The translations under genes and the position numbers were made by a program. Positions 41,282-52,282 of a DNA stretch of 64,000 bases are shown in pieces. Origin of the DNA: Bombyx mori (Eukaryota > Arthropoda > Insecta > Lepidoptera > Bombycidae); the NCBI RefSeq assembly GCF_030269925.1, contig NC_085111.1, forward strand, positions 5,138,142-5,202,141, written 5' to 3'. Below the pieces are notes generated by a model. The model saw nothing but the letters and a program-made list of their open reading frames with translations, made no database searches and was not told the origin of the DNA. The first letter of the stretch is position 1; every line of letters begins with the position of its first letter.

Positions 41282-41340
41282 CTCTATCGCTACGAATAAA
41301 TAATAGTCTAAGTACTTATTATTTATTCGTAGCTCTATCG
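41282..41340. repeat. 43-bp hairpin flanked by 8-bp direct repeats
   Basis: CTCTATCG occurs at 41282-41289 and 41333-41340. Between them is a perfect 16-bp inverted repeat, CTACGAATAAATAATA, with an 11-base loop. Confidence 0.8.
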
Positions 41341-41755
41341 TTCGTGCAAAATATGCTTGTCATTTTCGAAATGCGCCACGTCAGTGCTATACTCACACGT
41401 GATTTTAGTTGAAAAACTCCGAGTCATTTTGTATTGTACAAAATGTGACAGTGTCAACTCGAATACGTTACGTAACTTTGCAGAATTTTAATCGCTGTTA
41501 TTTTTAATATTATGTAATGGTAATGTTATTAATATAAATTGAACATATTATGATTTTACATTACATTTTAATTCAGATAATTTTTGGTTTTGTTTTTTTT
41601 GTAAGAGAATTTAAAACAAAATTGACAGACACGTCAATGGCACTAATATTTTTTTCAATTAAGTTAGCATATAATATACATGTTCCGGACAACAATATTT
41701 CGATCGTCGACCTGCCAAGTCCTACTGCCTTTTGCAATTTATCCTCAAAGCTTCA

Positions 41756-42051
41756 CCGTACTCGCCGAACTCGGCAAAGAGTTTGACGTGCAACCTAATT
41801 CATACATCAGCCCACTGAGTTTCTCGCCGGATCTTCTCAGCGGGTAGCTTCGATCAATAAGTAGCGATTCCGATCCGGTAGTAGATTTATTCGCGAAGGA
41901 GCAGTCCTTGAGCTGTTAGGTATCTTTGGGGGGCGCTCAGGCAGCTATTAGCAAATAGCACTCCTCCTGGCTGAGCCTTTGCTCGCCCACCTGTCCTGGT
42001 GAAACTGGAAAGGCCTCCGTACCAGTAATCCTTCCTTCATTAAAAAAAAAA
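41756..42051 (+). mobile_element. Jockey-clade LINE 3' fragment, older copy
   Basis: Begins in the last codons of ORF2 (CCGTACTCGCCGAACTCGGC) and runs through the 3' UTR to a poly(A) run at 42042-42051. Relative to other copies it has an extra 18 bp or so inside the TCAGCGGGTCGCGATTCC region and a gap in the GGGCCACCAG region. No duplication of the target was found. Confidence 0.8.
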
Positions 42052-43662
42052 CCCAACTCTAAATACGAAATGAATTAAGTTCGTATTAAAACAATCCATA
42101 GAGTAGTCGAAAAATAGATCGTAAATTAGAAATCAAAATTCGATTTTGAATCATAAAAAATATTATATTTACACTACAAATAATTATAAAAGACAATAAA
42201 TGTAAATAAATAATTCCCGCTGTGAGTACACTGCCATACCCTTTGGTTAGTTCCCACGTCGCGGACGCCTCCCTTGTACTAATTATATTTATTTATTTTG
42301 TTCACTTATCTACATGGCATTTTTATGAGCCCTTACTATGGTATTCGTTATTATTGTACCAGTATTGATGCCACGGCTGCTTACTAGTTAAATATTAATA
42401 TAACAATATTTAATGGATAAAAATAATTGCATGATCGTTGTTTGAAAATAACAGTTATTTTATTTAACTCTTTATAATACATAAAAGTAGGACCAACGAA
42501 GAGGTTTAAATTAATATATTTAATAAGTTGATACAACTAGAGCTATTTTCGCTAATAGCGAAATTTAAAACAGGGCTTTGGACATACAGCCAACGAAGAA
42601 GCTATGACATACAATTATTTAAGTATGTCAAAGTATTATGAAGAAAAAAAACCTGTAGAATTGTAATATAAGGAATATATTATATGAAATGCAACATGAA
42701 ATGAAATGGAATAATCGCGATGAAACAACTCCCTAAAATTTCAGCATTCATAATTATCAATTTAAAAACGAACATGTCTCGATACGTAGCTCCACAGGAT
42801 AATTTACTGAAGCACCATATAAAAAAAATAAAAGAAAAAAAACGCCCAGCAAATTGCTTCGTAAACGTAACATTATCGTAATTGTGGGCTGTTGTAGCAG
42901 TTGTTGGCTGAAGGAGACTTCAATACAACAAATAGACAGAACAGAATGTCTAACAATACTTTGCCCATTTACATATTCAGGCTTTCATTTCTTAGTAATA
43001 TTATATTTTAAAACATTTACAGAGAGCTGCTTTTGACAGTAAGGTGAATGTTTTCGATGATGACAAGGACAAAAATATATATAGAATAATTAATATCTTG
43101 GTATGAGTGAGTAAAATATTATTTGCAAATAATATTGTTATTGTGAGAAAATAAAAAATAACTATAGCTTTGTTTTTTTATTTAGTCGTTTGAGTACAAC
43201 GAAATATTGTACACATAAGGTACAATTTAAAACTTAATTCAGCTTAAATCAAATTCAAAGAAAGGTAAACAGAGGCCACAAAAGTGTACAACAAACAAGA
43301 AAGATAAAACAAAAAGGGATTTTATAGTCTAAAATAAATACAAATGAAAATATTTAAAGTCACTCATTCAGCCAATTACTTACACTTTAATCCTAACAAA
43401 TAAAACAAGCTAATCATAAACGATTAAACAATATAACCCGATAATATGAATTTCAAGTGAATAGTCTGTCTATGAAATTGATTGTAACCACTCAAGTAAT
43501 CAATAAGTCAAGCCAAATATCTGATCGGTAATTTCTTAAACATACATGCTGAGATACTGATGAGTAAAACAAACAAGATGTTGTTCTGGAGTGATCTCAG
43601 ACTATTATTACACGAGAATAGATTACATGAATTCCTGTCGATATAAATTCATTGCCTTGTTA
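42052..43662. other. Gene-free AT-rich stretch
   Basis: About 1.6 kb with no supported gene and no matched repeat. Confidence 0.5.
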
Positions 43663-43700
43663 CTAGCGACCTGTCTTCGCTTCGCGCGGGTGAGTCAGAG
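43663..43700 (-). mobile_element. Helitron 3' terminus relic
   Basis: CTAGCGACCTGTCTTCGCTT is the reversed terminus of the GGGTCGCTAG Helitron family. Only about 35 bp can be matched. Confidence 0.45.
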
Positions 43701-44054
43701 TACCTAATGCACACTATTATAAAGTCCATTATAATCTTTGTGTAATAACATTATTTACTAAATAATAATATTCCCAAAACTATTAATGGAACGAAACTGA
43801 ACTGTAAAGAAACCGTAGTTTTTAATTACACGCTTCTTCCTTTTAAAATGACGAACTACCCATATAACTTTCAACACAATTGAGTTGAATTTTTTTTTAA
43901 AGCTACTACATATATGCTTACGTGTAAATTTGTTTCTAACTAGAAGCAAGTATATAAATTGATTTGAATGAAGTTTCCTAGAAAGATTATTTATAGCTTG
44001 GATTAACCTAAATGATACTTTTTATCATGGTTAATGACATGTTTTTTTCCTTCC
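43701..44054. other. Gene-free AT-rich stretch
   Basis: Nothing recognised. Confidence 0.4.
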
Positions 44055-44155
44055 ACTGACCCTAGCAAGAGCAGTGCTTCGCTGAAACTACCACCGTATT
44101 GGAATTGCGACCCACTGAGAGGACCCGGCGAAAAACTGAGTGGGCTGTGTCTATG
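44055..44155 (-). mobile_element. LINE-tail-derived element fragment
   Basis: GACCCTAGCAAGAGCAGTGC, CTACCACCGTATTGGAATTG and ACTGAGTGGGCTGTGTCTAT match the central section of the 9560-9874 family, reversed. Confidence 0.65.
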
Positions 44156-44754
44156 ACATGACTCTGGCAACGTCGGATATATCTGCTATAGTAAATGCTA
44201 CAGTGTGTTTGTAATGAGACACAACGACGCATCTATTAATCGACTGGTAATCTATATAACAGAGAGATGTGACACATGGAACTCTTTACTTCGGGAAAAT
44301 ACAAATTGCATTGTTGCAATATTTTATTTTTTGTGTATCACAAATTTAACCCGAATGAAATGGCAGGCCGCATTTAATACTAAGCGATATCAATTGCAAT
44401 CGCTTTGATTCAAATTATTACTTGTAATTCAATCGGATTGTTAATATTCAGCAAAATGACAACATTTTCAGACCTCATCATTTAGGTCCTCATTTAAATA
44501 ACCTATGGTCAGCGGAATGTAATCAGGATATTTCCGGCTGTGATATTCGGAAATCTGTCCATTGATAAATCAAGTTTTAATATCATTGGAGAAGCGCTTT
44601 TTGCAAAAATACAATAAGCATTTATAACCAGTTAGTATCATTGAAATATGTTGTGTGCCATGATATTTAAAGTTTTGTTGTGATAAAAATTACATATTCG
44701 AGTGCTTTTATTTTTAATTCTACTATGTATTATCGATATTTTCTATGTAATTCT
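44156..44754. other. Gene-free stretch
   Basis: No gene or repeat supported. Confidence 0.4.
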
Positions 44755-45019
44755 CTATATCGTCGCTGTCAAACCAAAACCTGCTATGTGCAAAAACTCT
44801 ATTTTGAATTAATGAGTAAAAACATTTTCGTATAAAATTTTAAATTAAGGTGAATTTTTAAAAACTATATCAAATGAAAGCTGTAGATAAATATTAAAGC
44901 TATAGACACATAACAGTTTTTTTATACGGTAGATAGGGCTATGAACTATACGAAAAGGTCAAAAGTAAAAATCTCAAAAAGTGCACATAGCAGATTTTGG
45001 TTTGACAACGACGATATAG
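44755..45019. mobile_element. Miniature inverted-repeat element (38-bp ends)
   Basis: The ends at 44755-44792 and 44982-45019 are reverse complements over 38 bp with two mismatches. They contain CTATATCGTCG and AAACCAAAA. The 189-bp interior is AT-rich and noncoding. The ends read CTATA..TATAG, so a TA target duplication is possible but cannot be separated from the repeat itself. The superfamily is not assigned. Confidence 0.7.
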
Positions 45020-45105
45020 GAGTATACGGCCCATCTTAAGATAAGTAGTCAGCGTCGCTCATAAACATCAACAATGCTGGGGACACAGCCAAGCAATTGC
45101 CTATT
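45020..45105 (-). mobile_element. CR1-like LINE 3' end, diverged
   Basis: AGTATACGGCCCATCTTAAG, ACATCAACAATGCTGGGGAC and AGCCAAGCAATTGCC resemble the reversed end of 8128-8545. It directly abuts the miniature inverted-repeat element. Confidence 0.5.
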
Positions 45106-46324
45106 GCTTGTTTAGATGAAATTTTTTGTTTTGTTTGTGTTTTAATGATAATCATTGTTACTCATTCACACCGTAGTAAGAATCCTGTCACTTTTTGACC
45201 TTAAGGCGTCTAAAGGATTGAGAATATAGAGTTGCTATTCCAAGAAATAATACTTGGACTCATGCACCAGGTGCATTGCTTCTTATAATCCAAGGGATCG
45301 CAAAAGGTATTAGGCCAAAACATTATACGTTGCAACAACTTAAAACCACACCTAGACAAACTTTTTGATGCTCCCGTAATTCGAAAATTTGACCTTTACA
45401 ACGATCGTATTAGAAGTTAGAATTGTCTGTCAATAGCAAATATAAATTTGTTAGTGCTGAAATGCATTTGGCGCAGATGTTCTACAGACCCCTCTGAGTC
45501 AAGTTACAAGAACTGAAATAAATGGATTACTGTTTGACAAGTTAATTATTCATAGGAATGGAATATCGTGGACGATGTATTTATGCAATCGTTTGATATG
45601 GTAGCTATATTAATTATTGTACATTCTGCTTGAATTTCATTCTAGATCACTTTTAATGTATCCTCACGTATTTATAAATTTCGTTTTTTTTTTTTTAAGT
45701 TAATGATATGAACAAACAAACAAAATTCAGTAATATTATTTTATAGATTCATTTAGAAAAGTAATAGAATAGTCGCATAATAATCAAAAAGTACTTTTAA
45801 TTAGTAAGGCAAACTATACGTTTCCAATAAATTACATAAAAAAATGGGCATTAACTTATATTAACATTAAATTATATTGTAGCTACAGCAAATTTAAAAC
45901 GAAATAAAGATGCCCATGAAGTTGTAAATTTTAACCGACTTCAAAAAAGGAGTAGGTTCTCGAATCGACCATGCTTTTTTCGTGTGTGTTGCCTATGAAG
46001 GGCTTTTTAGAAAAACCGATTTTACATATTTTTATTTTTATTTTAATCAGGATCTGATTAATTTTCATTTATTATTTATCCGTTTTTGAGTTATTCGTGA
46101 TAATTCATATTTGATTAAGCTAGACAACTTTGATGGAATTCTCGTTCTATTTTGATAAAGTCGATTTTATTCTTTGGAACGAAGTTCCTTATGGGACGAT
46201 GCAGAGGGGTATCCTAACCGGGAAACAATGTCCGTAACGTAAGATTTTTTATTAGTAATGCACACAGTGTACGACTTAACTTTGTAATAACGTACAAAAA
46301 ATAACATATTTTTATTATATATTT
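45106..46324. other. Gene-free stretch with a dispersed repeat segment
   Basis: From 45934 the sequence AACCGACTTCAAAAAAGGAG begins a segment of a type common in lepidopteran genomes (from memory). The palindromic GGAACGAAGTTCC lies at 46177 and a reverse-oriented match at 46861-46876. Confidence 0.4.
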
Positions 46325-46512
46325 ATCAACATTATCCTGCCCTTCTCCCAGTCACCTGGGGTCGGCGCAACATGTTTTCTCCTTCCATACTCTTCTATCA
46401 TATACCATTTCTTCGCTCATTCCCCTCCTACCCATATCGTCTTTCGCACAATCCATCCATTTCTTCTTAGGTCTACCTCTTCCTCTAAATCCTTCCACAT
46501 TCATAGTTAACA
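46325..46512 (-). mobile_element. RTE-like LINE ORF2 C-terminal remnant
   Basis: The minus strand reads MNVEGFRGRGRPKKKWMDCA then KDDMGRRGMSEEMVYDRRVW and CCADPR followed by a stop. The RGRP..W.DC..DD spacing and the ADP near the stop are the same signature as at 61185-61539. No poly(A) tail; the sequence after the stop is T/A-rich. Confidence 0.68.
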
Positions 46513-46533
46513 CTCTCAGTGTTTTTTCAGAAC

Positions 46534-46845
46534 AATTTTCAGTTCTATTCGAGGTATAAAGAAAATAATTATTCGGGTATGCATTTTTATTATGTTTTTT
46601 TTATTGATAAAAATAAACAAAAACTACTTTTCAAAGTTATTAACTTTATTTTAATCACAATGATTTATAATAAATATAAATATATAATAAAAATTATTTA
46701 TTATATATTTATATTAAATATATTGAAAATAATATTGAATAATATTGAAAAGTAGTTTTTATTTATTTTTATCAATAAAAAAAACATAATAAAAATGCAT
46801 ACCCGAATAATTATTTTCTTTATACCTCAAATAGAACTGAAAATT
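46534..46845. repeat. Large AT-rich hairpin, about 100-bp arms
   Basis: 46534-46634 and 46745-46845 are near-perfect reverse complements (CAGTTCTATTCGAGGTATAA against TTATACCTCAAATAGAACTG; GGGTATGCATTTTTATTATG against its complement). About 110 bp of loop lies between them and is almost pure A/T. Confidence 0.85.
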
Positions 46846-47707
46846 AATATTTTTATAATAAGGAACTTCGTTCCTATCCGGTGTCCCACGACACCACATA
46901 TCTTTTTGTTAAAGTTTTGTAATATTATGTTCTTAAACATATTCTAGTTGTAGCGCTGAGAAAAAATGTTGTGATATGCATCTATATTTATATTTTGCCT
47001 TTACATGGAATAGTCGTTTTTTCCTTGGTGTTAAGAAATTTACAGAGTTCCTAATAAAGGGAAATCCAACCCGAAGAGATAAGGTGGAAGTCAGCGGTAT
47101 TGTAATCCGGCTACCCTTTACCAAAGAAATAAAACTTCTATACCAGTATTCATTCGAATTAATAATAAATAAAGTCCCATACCACGTTTCAAACATATTT
47201 CTTATCTACCCTATATACATGTAGTTAATCTTAATGCAATACAAATATTGGAACGACAAAAAACAAAAAACTACAGTAAACTTAATGATTTAATGTTCGA
47301 CCACTAATTATAATAAGTTAAACAAAATAATATTTGGACGTCACTCAGACGTCATGTCGTATTTCGAAACTTGATTCTCGAGTGGAACCTTGTATTGTGA
47401 CCAAAACTTTAATGGGACTTGGGATAATTTTAACAGAGTCATGTCCCAGAAGAGGGAGCGGAATATATATACGGGTTCTAGAATCGAGTTTTGGTACTGA
47501 TCGTTGTGTTGTTGTTGGGAGAGAACGAATTTAAAAGCTTGTACAGGATTATTTTTATATACACATACATACACATATAACCTTGAAGTAGGTACCCGAT
47601 TAGTTAACAGAAGTAAGGATTTCTTTTCACTGTTTAAAAAAAAAGTTAAAGACATGATGATTTTTCATAGCGTCATGTGAACTTGGCCTGGCTAATTTAT
47701 CAGCCCT
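46846..47707. other. Gene-free stretch
   Basis: Overlapping short ORFs on both strands at 46933-47655 have no motif. Nothing else seen. Confidence 0.4.
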
Positions 47708-47921
47708 TCACTACATAGTATAAAACAAAGTCGCTTTCTCTGTCCCTATATCCCTATGTATGCTTAAATCTTTAAAACTACGCAACGGATTTTGATGCGG
47801 TTTTTTTTAATAGATAGAGTGATTGAAGAGGAATGTTTATATGTATAATAACGTCCATTAAATAGTGGAGAAATCAATAATAAATTACAGTTTCCGAAGC
47901 GAAGCGAGGTCGGGTCGCTAG
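47708..47921 (+). mobile_element. Non-autonomous Helitron
   Basis: TCACTACATAGTATAAAACA at the 5' end and GAGGTCGGGTCGCTAG at the 3' end, before a T. The reverse copy at 60107-60317 is collinear over the full length. The 3' end is shared with 18652 and 36521 but the 5' part differs, so it is a separate subfamily. Confidence 0.78.
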
Positions 47922-48834
47922 TTAGATAATAAAAGAATGATAAATATTATTGTGTAAATTAACAACAACTCCAACTTATAATACAATTCCATTATAGTAT
48001 TAAATACTCATTTTTACTTAGAAACGTTTCAGGCGTCAATCAATAAATTTCATTTTAATAACTCATTCATAAATACACAGTATATTAGAATACTGTGATT
48101 TTCTATTTGAAAAAAAAAAACACCTTTTGGAAATTGGACAGTTTGTTAAAGAGCATCTAAAGCTGGCCCCAAAAATTAATTTTCCGAGAGCTAGCTGGTC
48201 ACCCTACTCATCCACATGAGGTGATTACGTGCCTTGTTTATTTTGTTATTATTGTTTTTTATCTAAACACGATCGTGATTATGAAATGGACGTGCCGTGG
48301 ATGGCGGCTTCACTTAGACCCACTTCTAACTTTTTTACATTCGATGTCGGATAAAAGCAAGTCAGAAAACATTTACACATTATATTTTGTTTTTATAAAG
48401 TTGAATTATTTTGAAGTCGGTTTCAGCATGTGCTTCTCAAATTTCTCAAGACCTAGTGGTCTGAATGCGCATCAAATGTATTTTACTTATAATGCGTTTC
48501 CGGTATCATTCCCGAATAAAAATTAATATGGCACCTTCATAATTGAAGTGGCTTAACTAAAAATTTTAAGAAAACGAGTTTTATACAATTTGTATTGTAC
48601 TTATAAATTCTATCAGTTTATAAACTTAAATATTAAAAATTAAAGTTTAGTCTAGAAAAGGAGAAAGAGACGGTAAGTGTACACCGTCTCTTTTAAATCA
48701 TGTGGATACTTTAAACTTTAAGGTTTCCGCTTTAAGGCTTAAAGCATTGAAATTGAAACTGAAAGAACTACCACTCTTCAATTACATTTTTGGCGTTTAC
48801 CAAAAAACAAGAATTTTGGATTACGCCCCTTCAA
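47922..48834. other. Gene-free stretch
   Basis: No supported gene. A short hairpin (AAGAGACGGT / ACCGTCTCTT) lies at 48665-48692. Confidence 0.4.
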
Positions 48835-48995
48835 TCATCATCATCATCATGCTTTCCTATTACCCTCTGCTGGGGTGTAGGGCTCGAATAAAATTTTTCC
48901 ATTTATATCGGTCTTGGGCAGTCTGTTCTAGCTCCTCCCACGTCATGCCCAAGACCCCTAGCTCCTGCTCCACCGAGCGACGCCAAGTTGTTCTT
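48835..48995 (-). mobile_element. RTE-like LINE 3' end with (ATG)n tail
   Basis: The minus strand reads EQELGVLGMTWEELEQTAQD then RYKWKNFIRALHPSRG and a stop. It finishes in (ATGATG)n at 48836-48850. A W..L...A.DR..W...V.AL.P.RG C-terminus and a short simple-repeat tail in place of poly(A) are usual for RTE-like LINEs. Confidence 0.68.
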
Positions 48996-49356
48996 CAATC
49001 ATAAAGGTAAGATATATTACTTCAACATCGATCATCTTGAATATCAGAGTAACGACAATGTTATTCCACGTATAATTATTGGGATAATTTATTAGTTTCT
49101 GTCGTATATCGTCGTGTAAATAATCGATCGTATAAGATTGAAAAATCGGCCCCATCAGCATTTGATAAAGGAGTTTTTATTAATCTGTCAAACGGAACAA
49201 CACGAGCTAGCAGCGCATGTCGAGATGAACGAAACATGATGACTTCTGACCTGAAGCTTGCCACTTAAATGAGCTGCGCATAAAATAAGTAATAGCTGAG
49301 TCATTGTAAGGTTTAGGCATTTTACATCTCGTTAACCGCACAGAGATATACCGATA
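48996..49356. other. Gene-free stretch
   Basis: Nothing recognised. Confidence 0.35.
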
Positions 49357-49596
49357 TGGTGGTAGGACCTCTTGTGAGTCTGCGCGGGTAGGTACCACCA
49401 CCCCTGCCTATTTCTGCCGTGAAGCAGTAATGCGTTTCGGTTTGAAGGGTGGGACAGCCGTTGCAACTATACTGAGACCTTAGAACTTATATCTCAAGAT
49501 GGGTGGCGCATTTACGTTGTAGATGTCTATGGGCTCCAGTAACCACTTAAAATCAGGTGGGCTGTGAGCTCGTACACCCATTTAAGCAATAAAAAA
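49357..49596 (+). mobile_element. Bm1-type SINE, 5'-truncated
   Basis: From GGTGGTAGGACCTCTTGTGA to CATTTAAGCAATAAAAAATA. Near consensus. Confidence 0.9.
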
Positions 49597-49987
49597 TATA
49601 TAGAAGGTATGAAATCAATTTGAAGTATGTGTGTCACTTGTAAACTTGAACGGTGGTCGATAGCGAATGAGACTTTTATTGTGTGTGTGACTGTGGTCGT
49701 AACATCACTAAACGGCTTAGAAAGCTGTTTGAACTATTTTCAACATGCGACTAATCGCAGCAACTCCAGTACAGGCAGCTTCAAATTTCAGAATGCCATT
49801 GTTCAATTGGCAATTCAATTGTGCTTTCTCGCAAAATTAGTCTCTTTTTTAATTGACCCAAGCTAAGACGTATAATTTAATAAACAAAACACGGATAATA
49901 CAATACGTTAAAAATATGATGAAATTGAAGACTCGGTTGAATTGGCATTAGGATATTATATGGCAAGGTTACTTCACTGCTACATTA
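49597..49987. other. Gene-free stretch
   Basis: The 79-codon ORF at 49627-49866 has no motif. Confidence 0.35.
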
Positions 49988-50090
49988 CACAGCGGCTTGG
50001 CATTGCTGACGTCCACGAGTGACGGTAACCACTCATCATCAGTCAGGCCGTGAGCTAGTCTGCCTAAAAGGGTAATGAAAAAAAAACTTA
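49988..50090 (+). mobile_element. CR1-like LINE 3' end, short
   Basis: CAGCGGCTTGGCATTGCTGA, GACGGTAACCACTCATCATC and AGGGTAATGAAAAAAAA match the last 100 bp of 8128-8545 with a small deletion (the GCCCCTGGC part is missing). Confidence 0.72.
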
Positions 50091-50372
50091 AGAAAGATCG
50101 CAAGAGGGCGATACAAATCCGATTGGGGCTAACTACTCAATGTGATTCAAATCTATCCAATTGCTAGACTAATACATATTTCTTAATACTTTGAATTGAA
50201 ATTCACTCTACGTTATGTTTATTGGTAATTAATCTCTGTATAGTAGTTTAAATGTAATAATTATGTAATCTTCATGGTTAGTCCATAAATAGGCAATTGA
50301 CTTAATGAGGACTTCTAATATATAATGCTATCTAGTGCAAATCTACGTCTCTATAGACGTGTTCATAAAATA

Positions 50373-50826
50373 GGCCATATAGGTGCCGCCGCTGACTACT
50401 CCTCGAATCCTGATCACGTAGGAGCCAGTTACCGTCGACGCTCTAGACACGTCCTTACGGATCCATCACATTCAATAACCATTGCATTAGACGCCTTCAG
50501 CTCTAACACTAGGAGCAGGCTTAGGGACCCCGGTAACCGTACTCGTCGAACTCGACAAAGAGTTCGACGTGCAACCTAACCCATGCATCAGTTCGCTGAG
50601 TTTCTCGCCGGATCTTCTCAGCGGGTCGCGATTCCGATTCGGTAGTAGATTCATTCGCGAAGGAGCTGCTCTTGAGCTGTTAGGTCTCCTTCAGAGGCGC
50701 TCAGGCAGCTGTTAGCAAATCCCACCCCTTCTGGCTGAGCGTTTGCTTGCCCACCTGTCCTGGTGAAACTGGAAAGGCCTCCGGGCGACCAGTAATCCTT
50801 CAATCATAAAAAAAGGCCATATAGGT
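50373..50826 (+). mobile_element. Jockey-clade LINE 3' fragment, 12-bp target duplication
   Basis: GGCCATATAGGT occurs at 50373-50384 and after the poly(A) run at 50815-50826. The 430-bp insert holds the last 64 codons or so of ORF2 (GAADYSSNPDHVGASYRRRS onward) with an intact stop at 50577-50579, plus the 3' UTR. It shares variants with the copy at 35447-35817 (CTAACACTAGGAGCAGG), separating these from the 6017/30752 pair. Confidence 0.92.
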
Positions 50827-51623
50827 CGACAGTTTTAAAATAGAATAATAGTTTCTAGAACGTGACATTTTCTGTCGGCGAAATCGAATATGGTACCTAT
50901 TGGATTCAGGTTAAAGTATAAACATGGAGTACGGGCACTAGAAAGTCTACAGTAGGAAATAGTTTAGTACCTCGATTCCGGAAACTATTATTTTCAGTTT
51001 GTTTGCTAAAATTAATGTAAGTCTTGACTAGAAACCGCTTACACAGAACTAGCTAGTGTTAATAACGCTAGCGACTAGACTAGACTAGGTATTGTTAATA
51101 AAAGCTAGTGCTAATGATGTGAAAGATAACATGCTAATATATTTCTCCGATGGCTTACTAATTGGGTGCATGAATACCTTGTTGATGGGAGCGTGTCAAT
51201 CCGAGTAACACAATCCCATTAATCCTGTGAATTTCAAGTGTAGCAGTATATTATTCCATATCCGGTGAGAATTGTTATGTTAAAATTTTTTGTGTTTCAT
51301 TTTAGATAAGAGATTTCACATTGTCATTATCATGTCTATCACTTGACATCAAGTGAATCGTGTGCTCTTCTGTTGATCTTATGCCCTGCTCCAATGTGTA
51401 CAAAAACCCAGCCACTTTACAGCGTAACCTAAAATTCCATTAGGCCATTGAAAAGTACTCGCAATATACAATTAAGACTGAAAAGAGGCACGCAGAGGTT
51501 GACTTTGTGTCGTTGTATTAAAAGGCTGTGGCTCTTCTTGAGGTAGAGTTAATACATTCAATAGCCACGTCATGATGACAAGTAAGTTTATTTCGTGTCA
51601 TTAGGTGTCTTATTGCTTCAATC
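50827..51623. other. Gene-free stretch
   Basis: A CTAG-rich cluster at 51046-51090 is the only local pattern seen. Confidence 0.4.
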
Positions 51624-51866
51624 TTACTGGTGGTAGGACCTCTTGTGAGTCCGCACGGGTAGGTACCACCGCTCTGCCTATTTCTGCCGTGAAGCAGTAA
51701 TGCGTTTCGGTCTGAAGGGTGGGGCAGCCGTTGTAACTAAACTGAGATTTTAGAACTTATATCTCAAGGTGGATGGCGCATTTACGTTTTAGATGTCTAT
51801 GGGCTCCAGTAACCACTTAACACCAGGTGGGCTGTGAGCTCGTCCACACATCTAAGCAATAAAAAT
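51624..51866 (+). mobile_element. Bm1-type SINE, 5'-truncated
   Basis: From ACTGGTGGTAGGACCTCTTG to CATCTAAGCAATAAAAATAT. Near consensus. Confidence 0.9.
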
Positions 51867-52282
51867 ATATATATGTAGGCACACGTCAGGGATGGCTGAG
51901 CGGTAGTTTCGTCATCACTCGTATTCGATTGAACTCAGTTTAGTCAATAAAACTTTTCAATAATAATTATTGAAACTCAACACACACAACTTTCACAATG
52001 ACAGGATAAACCGACAGTTTCGTTGCACATACCGACAGACCGACTGACTGACTGACTGACTGACAGAGACTCGCTGCTGAGACGGACGGAATCACTGTCT
52101 GACACGAATGCCACGACTCTGTCCACGTACCGCCATTTTATACTGTGGCGTTACGGAGTCTACCCTTCATTTTGTGATATTTATCAAAACAACATTTCAT
52201 CATTTAAAATAATAATCAAAACCACCGTCTTAATATTACTAAAAGTCGTTATCCACGACAACTAAAAGTCGTCATCCACGAC
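51867..52282. other. Gene-free stretch with (GACT)n microsatellite
   Basis: The (GACT)n run lies at about 52041-52062. At 52244-52282 a 23-bp unit with AACTAAAAGTCG and ATCCACGACA is repeated, directly next to the 5' break of the maT copy. Confidence 0.5.
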
